The notes under the pieces were generated by a model. It ran no database searches. It saw nothing but the letters and a program-made list of their open reading frames with translations, and was not told the DNA's origin. The translations under genes and the position numbers were made by a program. A stretch of DNA of 64,000 bases from the IMG/VR virus record IMGVR_UViG_3300034072_000926, positions 401,260 to 465,259 of that record. The stretch is one strand, 5' to 3'. The stretch comes from a virus. This document shows positions 1 to 7,967 of this stretch, in pieces (position 1 is the stretch's first letter; each line of letters opens with the position of its first letter).

Positions 1-23
1 CAAACAGGAGGGAGTCAACCTGT

Positions 24-386
24 TTATTCGGAACACCAGCTTATTAACATCAAAGTCTTAATTTGCTTCAAATGCTCTTTCGTTACCTTAATTTCTGGCG
101 CATAATGATTCCAGCCGTCACCGCCAACGCCGCCGACACCTCCGCCAATCCGCACCATCGATCGATCTCCTAGCATCTTTAGCAAATCGATGTCATTAAC
201 CACCCCTAAAGTATTGCTTTCGAAATTATTTCCTTTGCTCTCATATTTTACGGGAATCACGCTGCTAACCAATAAACGTCGGTTATTGCTATATCTGATC
301 GATATACCGTAATGGTCACGCAGCAGCTTGTTAATAACCCGGAGACCGGCATTATCAATAATTCGGGCTTCAATGCGCTTATCCAT
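24..386 (-). CDS. Hypothetical protein
   Basis: This 120-residue protein matches no family I recognise. A glycine-rich stretch lies around residues 81-91. The ATG is preceded by GGAG in the GGAGATCGAAAA leader that recurs through the window, and upstream a TTGCAC-16-TATTGT promoter fits. It ends in TAA. Confidence 0.7.
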   Translation of the reverse strand: MDKRIEARIIDNAGLRVINKLLRDHYGISIRYSNNRRLLVSSVIPVKYESKGNNFESNTLGVVNDIDLLKMLGDRSMVRIGGGVGGVGGDGWNHYAPEIKVTKEHLKQIKTLMLISWCSE

Positions 387-496
387 TTTTCGATCTCCAG
401 TTTGCTTTATTGCCTATAAAAAGACAATAGCACAAACTGGATTTCGTGCAACCAAAAAGTCACCAAAACTCAATAAAAACGGAAAGATTTTGATGT

Positions 497-1261
497 TTAT
501 CGGGAGCCTGAGAGCTTCATCATGAGCGCCGTGTCCTTCAGGGTCATGGGCATTTTCATGATCTTCTGGGTCGAGTTTTCCTCAAGCGGAATGCGGAGCA
601 TTTCGCCATCACCACAAGCTTCAACCAATACCCGGATCTCATCCGCGTAACCCTTGACTACACCTACATCGAGACCCTCGCCATAGAGCTTCGCAACGAC
701 CACAAGGTCGCCAATGTTGACTTCCTGATCGAGTCGATCAAAGAACGTCAATGGACGAACGTCCTCATTGAATGCGTAGACTTCACCACCCTGGTAATCG
801 ATCAGGATGGAAACAGAATCGTCCACACCACTAGCCATATAGCCGGGATAGATCGTGCCGTCCATCATGCGAATCGGAGTAGATCCTGAAAAGGAATACC
901 ACCGCAAATAGCGAGGCGCACGAGTATAAGCGTATTTCTTAGACTTGTTATAGGTTTCCCACGAGGAAAGGTGATAGTTGGTATTTTGAATGGTGACTTC
1001 GTTGACCAAGAAACGCCAACCAGTATGGTCTTTGTCATTTGTCGTGGCACGGAATATCGAACCCTTGTTGATCCCCCGATTGAGTTTCAGCCACACAAAG
1101 GGCTTCTTAACCTCTGCGATAAGGAGATCGATATTTGCTTCGCGCTCGGCCAGCTTCTTCAGATCACCCGCAGTAAGGGGATTATTGTTTGATAACGTGG
1201 AGGGGATAACGTCGTCATCGAAAGCGAATACGCTAGTGGATTTGAGCTTGATTTCTTTCAT
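497..1261 (-). CDS. Paralogue A of a two-copy phage family
   Basis: This protein has about 254 residues and an unknown function. The ATG at 1261 (residues MKEIK) is preferred over a TTG further upstream. It shares its architecture with the gene at 38696-39472: an N-terminal charged helix, a V(W/Y)(L/V)KL segment, an (L/I)L(I/L)DY.G.EV segment, then a VG.V...(D/S)..(R/V)V(L/K) beta-rich C-terminal half. TTGACT lies upstream, and an ATAGGTGGG/CCCACCTAT inverted repeat sits between it and the start and could fold in the leader. Confidence 0.8.
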   Translation of the reverse strand: MKEIKLKSTSVFAFDDDVIPSTLSNNNPLTAGDLKKLAEREANIDLLIAEVKKPFVWLKLNRGINKGSIFRATTNDKDHTGWRFLVNEVTIQNTNYHLSSWETYNKSKKYAYTRAPRYLRWYSFSGSTPIRMMDGTIYPGYMASGVDDSVSILIDYQGGEVYAFNEDVRPLTFFDRLDQEVNIGDLVVVAKLYGEGLDVGVVKGYADEIRVLVEACGDGEMLRIPLEENSTQKIMKMPMTLKDTALMMKLSGSR

Positions 1262-1305
1262 ATAGGTGGGATAATAGGCTACCCCACCTATAGTCAATAT
1301 TCACA

Positions 1306-1974
1306 TCATTTGGGTTCGAGACGGAAGTCCGGATCGCCAAATTCGTTGTAGAAATGAATGCCCCAGGTATCCAGCTCACTCTCAGGAATGAGCTCAAATG
1401 ACTTCTTAGAGTCAACATAGCGATGATAGGAAGGACGACCATCGGCATTAAAGTCAGTGCGCTTCTTAAACGCTATCCGACTGATTTCTGTATTGGCTCT
1501 TGCCTTTCGAGCCTCGAGGATCCGTGCCTTTGCCGGTTCAAGATCAGTTCCTGGTTCGACATAGAATCCATAATGAAGACCCTCTCGACAACCCTCCGGT
1601 TGCCAATAGACCATTTCATATTTAGGAGGCCAAGGCAATCCCGCTTCTAACCTTTCAGCCTTCATCTTCGCAACTTCAAGGTGTCGCTCGACACGATGCT
1701 CAGGAAGCTGGAAGTTATATCGTTTGGCAACCTTGATAGCTGCGCCATAGTTGGCGTAACTTCCAAAGGAGGTCACGGACATAGCCTCGTTGACTTCCCG
1801 GTCCTCTTGGCTGATCCCGTGTGGGTCGACTTTCGCTCGATGCGCGTAATATTCTGGCCAGGTCATCGGTGGCAGCTTTTCGGGCTGCGACTTCGCGAGC
1901 GATTCGTTCTCGCCCTTTGATGGTTTTGGCTTTGCGGGCTTTCCGCTTGAGTCGTTCGGGTTCTCTTTCGTCAT
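1306..1974 (-). CDS. Hypothetical protein, start uncertain
   Basis: The frame encodes up to 222 residues. The first 36 residues are Lys/Pro/Ser-rich low complexity, and an internal ATG at 1866 (MTWPEYY) is an alternative start. It overlaps the next upstream gene on the same strand by up to 260 nt in another frame, which is unusual here. The rest is soluble-looking, with no family recognised. Confidence 0.6.
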   Translation of the reverse strand: MTKENPNDSSGKPAKPKPSKGENESLAKSQPEKLPPMTWPEYYAHRAKVDPHGISQEDREVNEAMSVTSFGSYANYGAAIKVAKRYNFQLPEHRVERHLEVAKMKAERLEAGLPWPPKYEMVYWQPEGCREGLHYGFYVEPGTDLEPAKARILEARKARANTEISRIAFKKRTDFNADGRPSYHRYVDSKKSFELIPESELDTWGIHFYNEFGDPDFRLEPK

Positions 1975-2308
1975 ACCATTTCATAACTTTTGGGTTAATA
2001 TCTGTCAAGCCGAGATACTTGCGAGCCCGGCCATCCTTCTCGATCGCTGACTCTAGGAACTCAAGAGGCATGACTGTGAAGAAGAATCTCTTGTCCGAGT
2101 TGTAGAACGCGAGAACTTTACCCTTAGACGTATCAAGAAGCCACCATGTCTTAGTCAGCGATTTACGTCCAATGAATCCCTTCCCACTTGTTATGAGGTC
2201 CGGTAGGGCTTTCCATTCTTCATGAGAGATTACAAAATTATATCGCTGGAAGATTCGTTCGTTAAAATGCCGCCATGCTGATTTAGAGGTCCATCCTTTA
2301 CCGGGCAT
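1715..2308 (-). CDS. Hypothetical protein with a doubtful C-terminus
   Basis: Of several ATGs (2323, 2320, 2308) I chose 2308, which follows GTGGGGTT. The start region overlaps the end of the 2298-2699 gene. The first ~130 residues look protein-like. The last ~80, which lie over the next gene in another frame, are Arg/Ser/Pro-rich and look like out-of-frame reading. A frameshift, real or a sequencing error, near 1900-1970 is possible. Confidence 0.5.
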   Translation of the reverse strand: MPGKGWTSKSAWRHFNERIFQRYNFVISHEEWKALPDLITSGKGFIGRKSLTKTWWLLDTSKGKVLAFYNSDKRFFFTVMPLEFLESAIEKDGRARKYLGLTDINPKVMKWYDEREPERLKRKARKAKTIKGRERIAREVAARKAATDDLARILRASSESRPTRDQPRGPGSQRGYVRDLLWKLRQLWRSYQGCQTI

Positions 2309-2699
2309 AACCCCACTCATCATAAGAGTTTGCTTCAACGCAGGAACGATCCTGATCGAGTTGCCATCCCTTTACGGGGAGAATGAAGCCATAGTGGGGA
2401 GAAGCTGTTCGATCGTCAATTCGATAACGAGTAGCATTGGAAGGAAAGAAGTCCCAGAACTTCAAGGATCGCTCTTCGCCGTGGAACCGACAGATCAAAT
2501 CGGCCAACATGAGGAAGCTGCGGGCATTTTGCCCCGAGACGCCCCTGTGACGCTCTCTGAGCTGATACGCATAGTCTGCGTAGGGCGTGGGCGCCCGACC
2601 GATCATTGCGTTCTTATAGGCCGTCTCTGCTGCTTCGAAGGATGGCGAATCCCATCCACTCCGAGGCATTGCATCTTCTATGTATTTTTGCGAAGTCAT
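2298..2699 (-). CDS. Hypothetical protein
   Basis: The protein has 133 residues and no recognised family. Its ATG overlaps the TGA of a 26-codon membrane mini-ORF upstream (ATGA at 2696-2699), so translation is probably coupled. Confidence 0.65.
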   Translation of the reverse strand: MTSQKYIEDAMPRSGWDSPSFEAAETAYKNAMIGRAPTPYADYAYQLRERHRGVSGQNARSFLMLADLICRFHGEERSLKFWDFFPSNATRYRIDDRTASPHYGFILPVKGWQLDQDRSCVEANSYDEWGYAR

Positions 2700-2776
2700 G
2701 CAGTCCTCAAGTCTGGTATCACAACTCCATATAGGACAAATACACCAAGGACAAGAGTAAGAATAGACCCAATCAT
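2696..2776 (-). CDS. 26-residue membrane mini-protein
   Basis: This short frame starts at an ATG 7 nt after AGGAG and encodes one hydrophobic helix (start MIGSILTLVLGV) with a short charged tail. Its TGA overlaps the ATG of the next gene. The good ribosome site and exact overlap support a real gene. The function is unknown; small membrane effector is a guess. Confidence 0.5.
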   Translation of the reverse strand: MIGSILTLVLGVFVLYGVVIPDLRTA

Positions 2777-2790
2777 ACCGAACTCCTAAA

Positions 2791-2819
2791 GTGACAAATT
2801 ACCACCTATCCTGTAAACT
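2791..2819 (+). promoter_or_regulatory. Promoter of the exonuclease gene
   Basis: GTGACA, 17 nt, TAAACT. The predicted transcription start is about 7 nt downstream, at or next to the ATG at 2826, so the mRNA may be leaderless. The region also separates divergent genes. Confidence 0.55.
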
Positions 2820-2825
2820 GGCAGG

Positions 2826-3389
2826 ATGTCTAAGTGGGAATATGTTCTGTTCGATCTGGAGTGCAACGGGTTCAAGCCAGATAAGATTTGGGTCATCTGT
2901 ATGATTGACCTAATCACCCGTGAGCGCAAGAGCTTCGTTGGTATGGAAGCCATAGCAGAAGCTATCATGATCTTGCAAGACGCAAAGTTACTCGTCGGCC
3001 ACAATATCAAGACCTTCGACGTTAGGGTGATTGAGAAGATCATGGAGGGCGCAGTGTCGTTTGACCGCGATCGTGTTCTCGATACACTCTATTTGAGCAA
3101 GGCGCTTGTGAAGATGGACAATCATCGCCTCGAGGCATGGGGCGAGATCCTAGGCGTGCCAAAACTTGATACGCCGTTTGGATGGTTCAAGTTTGATCCA
3201 CGTATGGTTCCCTATTGCGAACGCGACGTGGATCTAAACCTTGAGGTGTTCTTGGCTCTTTGGGCCCTAATGGAACAGAGACACGGTCAGAAAATACCAC
3301 CTAAGTGGAAGATGTTGACCGAGTTTAAGGAATCAGTTGCGGCTCATCAATCCCAAGCCGCCGGAGATCTTGCCGTCCTTAAGGGTTAA
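2826..3389 (+). CDS. DnaQ-like 3'-5' exonuclease
   Basis: This 187-residue protein is predicted to be a DEDDy 3'-5' exonuclease like the proofreading domain of T7-type DNA polymerases, here as a stand-alone protein. Exo I is D10-x-E12 (FDLEC), Exo II is N60...D65 (GHNIKTFD) and Exo III is Y130-x3-D134 (YCERD). No polymerase domain follows, so it would act as a separate proofreading or DNA-degrading subunit. Its 3' end overlaps the convergent gene at 3333 by 57 nt. It is one of the few plus-strand genes. Confidence 0.85.
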   Translation: MSKWEYVLFDLECNGFKPDKIWVICMIDLITRERKSFVGMEAIAEAIMILQDAKLLVGHNIKTFDVRVIEKIMEGAVSFDRDRVLDTLYLSKALVKMDNHRLEAWGEILGVPKLDTPFGWFKFDPRMVPYCERDVDLNLEVFLALWALMEQRHGQKIPPKWKMLTEFKESVAAHQSQAAGDLAVLKG

Positions 3390-3743
3390 ATCCTGCAGAC
3401 GGGCAGGTCGCCACGAATTGTGCTGATATGCTCCGTCGTAGACCATCAGGACGAGTTGCCATCCGAACATACTGCGGCGAGGAGCAAAGCAGATAGGAAG
3501 TTCTCCAGCCTCTTTGGGTTCAAGCAGAGTGGACAGGCTCATCGTGCTCAGATGCTCGAGAGTCACATTGTGCCAGTTCTTCCCAATCTCAACCCATTTA
3601 CTCGGAGACATGAAGAAGGTTTTGTATTCTTCGACCTTCTTCTCAGCCTGAAGGATGATGACCGGATCCTTGAACCAGCGAGACTTGAGGGCGAAACGAT
3701 ACCGACCAGTGTGAGTGGAACGATAGTTAGAACCTTCAGACAT
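3333..3743 (-). CDS. Hypothetical protein
   Basis: The protein has 136 residues and no recognised family. Its ATG overlaps the 3' end of the upstream gene by 8 nt, making it the last gene of a three-gene chain (4712 to 3333). It converges on the exonuclease gene. Confidence 0.65.
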   Translation of the reverse strand: MSEGSNYRSTHTGRYRFALKSRWFKDPVIILQAEKKVEEYKTFFMSPSKWVEIGKNWHNVTLEHLSTMSLSTLLEPKEAGELPICFAPRRSMFGWQLVLMVYDGAYQHNSWRPARLQDLTLKDGKISGGLGLMSRN

Positions 3744-4119
3744 TGTCGTCTGCCAGTGTCAACATTGCAGCGCGCTGCTCTTCGGTCAGATTGTGATCCT
3801 TGACGAGAGTGTTGAGACGATCCCAGATGTTTCGCTGGATCTCGTAAACGCTCTGAACGAACCGTCCGCCCTCCTTCAGAACGATAGATTCCCACCACAT
3901 GAAATCGGTCACGGTGAGTTCCAGACGATATTCCTTCTCGACCTTGTTCCCAACTGTGGTCGGGACACTGATGCTCTTGAAGCTCTTGGCCACATCGTCA
4001 GGGACGATCTTGACCAGTTCACGGTAAAATTCCATGAACTGCTGGTGTTCCTCAGTCTCCTTCTGGCGAGCACCGGTGATGATGGCAATGAGGGACTTAA
4101 AAGCATTGAAGGGAATCAT
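3736..4119 (-). CDS. Hypothetical protein
   Basis: The protein has 127 residues and looks helical and charged. The ATG overlaps the upstream TGA (ATGA, 4116-4119) and the 3' end overlaps the next gene, which indicates coupled translation. No family is recognised. Confidence 0.7.
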   Translation of the reverse strand: MIPFNAFKSLIAIITGARQKETEEHQQFMEFYRELVKIVPDDVAKSFKSISVPTTVGNKVEKEYRLELTVTDFMWWESIVLKEGGRFVQSVYEIQRNIWDRLNTLVKDHNLTEEQRAAMLTLADDNV

Positions 4120-4712
4120 TCAACAATCTCCACAATGGCGCGCTTCTTACGAGGGCCAAGTTCGTGTCTACCAAGTTCGAGGGGCTTATCCCAACCGTTC
4201 TTGCGAGCCTGAGCCACAGACGGGAAGAAACCCAAGTCCACCATGAGGTGAGCCATTAGGGTCTTGTTCTGCGCCTGCATGTCCGCGATGCTGATACGGT
4301 CGGCTTTGCGCTGGGGATCGCCGTTGCTGTCAATATCCCACCAGCCTATCTTCTCACCACGTTTGATGCCCTCGCGAGCCTGTAGCTTGACTTGACCGAG
4401 CCAATCTTCTTTGGTTCGAGGCTCTCCGGATTGGAACCAACCCCAAAAACCCCAGTCATCATCGCGGATAACCTCGAAGGTCTTGTCGCCGAATGTGAAC
4501 TGACCGCGCAATGGCATAAAGTCGCCATCTTCCACGATAGTTTCATCCACACCTGGATCGGGAACAATCACACCGTGGGACTCGTGAATCTCATGGACCT
4601 TCGTCTCAATGAGATGACCCATCCACCACACTTCTTCCTCTTCAAGACGAAGGGTCTTGAATTCAACGAAGCCGGGCTGAATAGCCGTGCCGGAAGGGAA
4701 TAGAACTTTCAT
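4116..4712 (-). CDS. Hypothetical protein, basic C-terminus
   Basis: The protein has 198 residues, with a Trp-rich centre (WGFWGWF near residue 88) and a basic C-terminal segment with an FPSVAQARKNG motif. That segment loosely resembles RNA-binding S4-type segments, but the match is weak. First gene of a chain; TTGACA with a TATAGG 15 nt downstream lies just upstream. Confidence 0.7.
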   Translation of the reverse strand: MKVLFPSGTAIQPGFVEFKTLRLEEEEVWWMGHLIETKVHEIHESHGVIVPDPGVDETIVEDGDFMPLRGQFTFGDKTFEVIRDDDWGFWGWFQSGEPRTKEDWLGQVKLQAREGIKRGEKIGWWDIDSNGDPQRKADRISIADMQAQNKTLMAHLMVDLGFFPSVAQARKNGWDKPLELGRHELGPRKKRAIVEIVE

Positions 4713-4751
4713 ATGTCTGCCCTATAGTTAAGCAGGTGAGATGTCAACCGA

Positions 4752-5120
4752 TTAAATCCAGGGCTTGAGACCCTTAAGGATGTCTTCACGATCCTTTGGA
4801 TCAATAGGTCCGATGCCAAGTGCGGTAATCATCGGGCGAGGGAAGACAGTCTTCCCTGCATCCTTAATAAGAGCCACACCATATTTGTCCTTGTAGAGAC
4901 GACTCAGCTTGTGGAGGGTTTCTTCATCGGCAACGAGACAAACCTTGGCTACTATGCCAGAGTCCCGATAAGCCTTGACAACATCTGGGAAGCGATCCAA
5001 AGCGTCAAAGACAGCCTCAGTGTAGGCGTGCCCGATCTGAGCACCCATCTTGCCACGATTGCCCTTGGACTCCTGAACAGCTTCCTTGCTCACAATACAG
5101 TAGAGTTTAAGTTCAGACAT
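4752..5120 (-). CDS. Peptidyl-tRNA hydrolase 2 family
   Basis: This 122-residue protein is a complete PTH2-type domain, the archaeal/eukaryotic type that frees tRNA from peptidyl-tRNA, rather than bacterial Pth. The GKMGAQIGHA motif (residues 23-32) matches the family G-K-x-x-A-Q-x-x-H-A signature, and near the C-terminus the DAGKT and TALGIGP motifs are intact. The ATG overlaps the upstream gene by 8 nt. With phage tRNAs and synthetases present, tRNA recycling is a reasonable role. Confidence 0.88.
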   Translation of the reverse strand: MSELKLYCIVSKEAVQESKGNRGKMGAQIGHAYTEAVFDALDRFPDVVKAYRDSGIVAKVCLVADEETLHKLSRLYKDKYGVALIKDAGKTVFPRPMITALGIGPIDPKDREDILKGLKPWI

Positions 5121-5415
5121 TCTCTAATTTCCATACCATTGCTGCTGCTCGACCGTTATCTCTAGCCAGCACATAAATGGTGGTATAGAAGATAGCTTCG
5201 TTGGTTGCCTTCATGATACGGCCGAGTTTCGAGTCTCCTTGGCGAATAATATCCGCTTCGGGAAAAATCCCAAAAGTTGCTAAGAAATCATCGAGACTTC
5301 CTTGAATAGCAAGCTCATGAGTATCCGAAAACGTGAATCCCTGACTATTATTGGTGAGAGATTTCACATAATCGCGCTTCTTTTCGGCACGATCTTCAAG
5401 TTCTGATAGTGTCAT
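5113..5415 (-). CDS. Hypothetical protein
   Basis: The protein has 100 residues, acidic with an N-terminal helix, and is not recognised. A TTGATT/TATAGT promoter lies upstream, over the end of the ferredoxin gene. Its 3' end overlaps the PTH2 gene, suggesting an operon. Confidence 0.65.
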   Translation of the reverse strand: MTLSELEDRAEKKRDYVKSLTNNSQGFTFSDTHELAIQGSLDDFLATFGIFPEADIIRQGDSKLGRIMKATNEAIFYTTIYVLARDNGRAAAMVWKLENV

Positions 5416-5446
5416 GCCTTACTATAGCGCAAGGTAGAACAGTTAA

Positions 5447-5602
5447 TCAATTTTTAAGGAAGGCACAAGCTATCTTGCAACAGGAGCCACACTTGACTGC
5501 GCAGCCGAGGATCGAATATGCTTCATGAGGGCTTTTGGCGCCTGCTGCCTTAGCCTTTGCGAGTTTCGTTTCGTTGATATTATTGCAGGAACAAACGATC
5601 AT
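5447..5602 (-). CDS. Bfd-like [2Fe-2S] mini-ferredoxin
   Basis: This 51-residue protein begins MIVCSCNNI and has C-x-C at residues 4 and 6, then a cluster with CGSCC near residues 38-42. That is the layout of the Fer2_BFD domain (bacterioferritin-associated ferredoxin, also found in NirB and Fe-S assembly proteins). The ATG follows GAGGTGAAT and a TTGACA promoter lies upstream. Known Bfd proteins bind a [2Fe-2S] cluster and help release iron from bacterioferritin. The role in a phage is unknown. Confidence 0.75.
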   Translation of the reverse strand: MIVCSCNNINETKLAKAKAAGAKSPHEAYSILGCAVKCGSCCKIACAFLKN

Positions 5603-5643
5603 ATTCACCTCATCTCATATTTACATGAAATGAAAGGTGGTTG

Positions 5644-5931
5644 TCAAGCCAAGGTAAGGCGCAAAAGAACAGCTGATTGAACACCGTGCTTCTTCGCGTG
5701 ATAGAACACCTGCCCGTCACGCTCGAACTGTTCGATGAGTGCGTGGTATTCACTCTCAAAGCGTTGCCAAGACCTATTGCCCGGATCGCCGAAACCAGTC
5801 ATGTAGTCATGTGCAAGAGTCCACGTCTCTCGCATATTGCGATCGGTTGCACGATGTCCCATTTTGATATGATACATCTTAAGAGCTTCGAATGATGCCT
5901 TCATTCGTTCCCGTAGATCGTCAATAGTCAT
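5644..5931 (-). CDS. YHAKKHG-family protein, copy 1
   Basis: The protein has 95 residues. Its C-terminus (VFYHAKKHGVQSAVLL) nearly matches that of the neighbouring upstream gene, and both start with a short acidic helix after M-T. Tandem duplication is evident. The ATG overlaps the 3' end of copy 2 by 11 nt. Function unknown. Confidence 0.75.
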   Translation of the reverse strand: MTIDDLRERMKASFEALKMYHIKMGHRATDRNMRETWTLAHDYMTGFGDPGNRSWQRFESEYHALIEQFERDGQVFYHAKKHGVQSAVLLRLTLA

Positions 5932-6196
5932 TGGAAAGCTTCAACAGCATAGCTGATTGCAACCCATGCTTCTTTGCATGATAGAAGACGTCTCCGGCAC
6001 GAACAAGTCGTGTCGCAATGTCTCGATACTGGGCGGTAATATTTGGCGACTTTACAACAACCTTCTTGCAAAAGGCATAATGCTCACGCATTGATTTATT
6101 GCGTACGCCATTTGGAGGATTCATCGACTCACGATAAGCGGAATACTCAGCAAAGACCCTCTTGAGGTCCTCACGTAGATCATTCAGGGTCGTCAT
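5921..6196 (-). CDS. YHAKKHG-family protein, copy 2
   Basis: The protein has 91 residues and is a tandem paralogue of the gene at 5644-5931; its C-terminus contains VFYHAKKHGLQSAMLL. The ATG overlaps the upstream TGA. Function unknown. Confidence 0.75.
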   Translation of the reverse strand: MTTLNDLREDLKRVFAEYSAYRESMNPPNGVRNKSMREHYAFCKKVVVKSPNITAQYRDIATRLVRAGDVFYHAKKHGLQSAMLLKLSNDY

Positions 6197-6480
6197 AGTT
6201 TGCCAGTCATCCTTAGACGCTTGGCACGACGATAGGCCCAGGAACGAAACTTCTTCAGCTTTGCATCACGAGCAATCCAGTTCTTAGTCAGTCGGACCTT
6301 CTCACGATCATACGGGAAGGTTGCCTGCTTCACTCTCTCATATTCTTCCTTAGAAGGGAAGGCGCAGCTATAACGACCGTGGGGACGACGTTCCTCGACA
6401 ATCTTCCAGAACCGCCGGAGATAGTCCTGTCGATTCCACCGAATTAAAGTCTGAGCAATCGAAAGCGGTGTAAGCGTCAC
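6193..6480 (-). CDS. Small basic protein
   Basis: The protein has 95 residues and is strongly basic (many Arg/Lys, RRAKRLRM near the end), with a GTG start 4 nt after the upstream stop. A nucleic-acid-binding role is possible from charge alone. No family recognised. Confidence 0.6.
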   Translation of the reverse strand: MTLTPLSIAQTLIRWNRQDYLRRFWKIVEERRPHGRYSCAFPSKEEYERVKQATFPYDREKVRLTKNWIARDAKLKKFRSWAYRRAKRLRMTGKL

Positions 6481-6484
6481 AGAT

Positions 6485-6694
6485 TTATCCGTCTAATTTA
6501 TGGGCCAATACATCAGCTTGTTCAGCCAGATTGAGCGCACCGAACTTTGTCCATAGCGCGGCCTTCTGAAGCGAGTCAACACCTTTTTGACCCATCTTCT
6601 CAAGTTCAGACATGGGAAGATTGCGAATGCTCGCAATGATCACGCCTTCACTATCAAGGGTCAAATCGATCGTTATGACGGGTTTATCGCTCAC
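6485..6694 (-). CDS. Hypothetical protein
   Basis: The protein has 69 residues. The GTG start overlaps the upstream TGA (GTGA), so translation is coupled. Unrecognised. Confidence 0.6.
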   Translation of the reverse strand: MSDKPVITIDLTLDSEGVIIASIRNLPMSELEKMGQKGVDSLQKAALWTKFGALNLAEQADVLAHKLDG

Positions 6695-6960
6695 TTCTTA
6701 TCCTTCGCTCTAGCCTGCCTGTCAGACTTCACAGCCTGCACTATAGCGTGATAGAGGAACTTCTCCAAGCCTGCACGTGGCGCATCCTTGAAGCCGTCTC
6801 GGATGGCCCTCTTTACCTCATCTGGAATACCATCCTCACCGAATTTTGCACCCTTGGATACCCAGGCCGCATACTCGATCTGAGCAATCGCAACATCAAG
6901 GAGATCAGCGTCTGGCTTATCTTGGAAGCCTTCGAGCAAAGGATGGTCGCGATATTCCAT
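6691..6960 (-). CDS. Hypothetical protein
   Basis: The protein has 89 residues, helical, with a Lys/Arg-rich C-terminus. The ATG is directly adjacent to the stop of the upstream gene. Unrecognised. Confidence 0.65.
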   Translation of the reverse strand: MEYRDHPLLEGFQDKPDADLLDVAIAQIEYAAWVSKGAKFGEDGIPDEVKRAIRDGFKDAPRAGLEKFLYHAIVQAVKSDRQARAKDKK

Positions 6961-7172
6961 TACCGAGCCTTATTCTTGAGCATCGTTTCGAGGAACTGGA
7001 TCTTCAGCTTCGGAGCGCGAGCCGGCGTAGCCATCTTGGGCTTGCTGGAGACCACCGGACGGATGCGAGCAGTCATCCCGGTCGCGTAAGCGTCTTCCAT
7101 CAACTGGGCGCGCTCTGCTGCGGTCATCGGGGCCAGGGTTGCTGCGGCTGCTGCAATCACGATCGAAAACAT
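6960..7172 (-). CDS. Small protein with signal-peptide-like N-terminus
   Basis: The ATG at 7172 (MFSIVIAAAAATLAP) follows AAGGAGATACAG, a good ribosome site. The first ~20 residues are a hydrophobic Ala-rich signal-like segment and the remaining ~50 are basic. Export is plausible. Function unknown. Confidence 0.65.
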   Translation of the reverse strand: MFSIVIAAAAATLAPMTAAERAQLMEDAYATGMTARIRPVVSSKPKMATPARAPKLKIQFLETMLKNKAR

Positions 7173-7199
7173 CTGTATCTCCTTGTTGTCTTGCAACCT

Positions 7200-7227
7200 G
7201 GTATATAGGTTTTCAACAAGGAGTCAA
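7200..7227 (-). promoter_or_regulatory. Promoter
   Basis: TTGACT, 16 nt, TATACC (also read as TATATA with a 14-nt spacer), followed by a 28-nt leader with AAGGAG before the ATG at 7172. It is a typical example of the recurrent promoter in this window. Confidence 0.6.
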
Positions 7228-7243
7228 CACCTAATCTCCTGAA

Positions 7244-7468
7244 TCACGCATAGATGGTTTCGCTGACCGTCCAGTCGTTTTCGTTGCACCACTGTTCTGC
7301 CTCAGCAAGATCACCTGCCTTGTAGAGATAGTCGTAATTGTCGTCCTTGAGACCATAGCGGAGATTCTCAAGTGAATCGTCCTCCTCCATGATGTCCTCA
7401 AATACGTTTGAGAACAGGACGAATACCGCGCCGTCACAATCGACAAGGGTCGCAGGTTTATCCGACAT
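7244..7468 (-). CDS. Acidic hypothetical protein
   Basis: The protein has 74 residues and is strongly acidic (EDIMEEDD). Its start overlaps the end of the upstream gene by 11 nt. It is last in the operon 8599 to 7244. Small acidic phage proteins can act as DNA mimics, but that is only a guess. Confidence 0.65.
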   Translation of the reverse strand: MSDKPATLVDCDGAVFVLFSNVFEDIMEEDDSLENLRYGLKDDNYDYLYKAGDLAEAEQWCNENDWTVSETIYA

Positions 7469-7967
7469 TCACGTTCTCCTCAAAGAACTGGTTCGCGTCC
7501 TCGACATAGCGGAAAGCATAGAGGATGCCATTTGCGGCGCGCCAGGTGTATCGATGTTCGCTTATCACTTCACTCGGTATCATATCGAAATGCGGAATGA
7601 ACACACAATACCAAGTTGATGCCGAACCTGAACGAGTCGTGACCATACGTTCGGCCCACTTCGGAAGTGAAGCATTTCGCTTCAGATAATCCGACACGCA
7701 TTCACCATGGTGAACGTCGTCCGTTGACAGATTGTCGAGAACTTCCATACGCTCGATTTCAGACTGGACGACGCGCTTGGTAATCTCGAGAGCATTTGGA
7801 TTAGAATGCTCGAGGAACTTCAGCGCAACGGTGTCGGAATTGTAGGGATAGAGTTGAATTCGACGCTGACGATGCAAACGAATGAGCTGAATCGGAGCAT
7901 CAAAGGAAAGATGATATGCGCCTGACCATTTCGATTTGGCTTTTACGCGCTTGTTCAGAAGAATCAT
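7458..7967 (-). CDS. Hypothetical protein
   Basis: The protein has 169 residues. The ATG at 7967 overlaps the TGA of the HD gene (ATGA) and is preferred over an upstream TTG. The N-terminus is basic. Unrecognised; co-transcribed with the alarmone hydrolase-like gene. Confidence 0.7.
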   Translation of the reverse strand: MILLNKRVKAKSKWSGAYHLSFDAPIQLIRLHRQRRIQLYPYNSDTVALKFLEHSNPNALEITKRVVQSEIERMEVLDNLSTDDVHHGECVSDYLKRNASLPKWAERMVTTRSGSASTWYCVFIPHFDMIPSEVISEHRYTWRAANGILYAFRYVEDANQFFEENVNVG

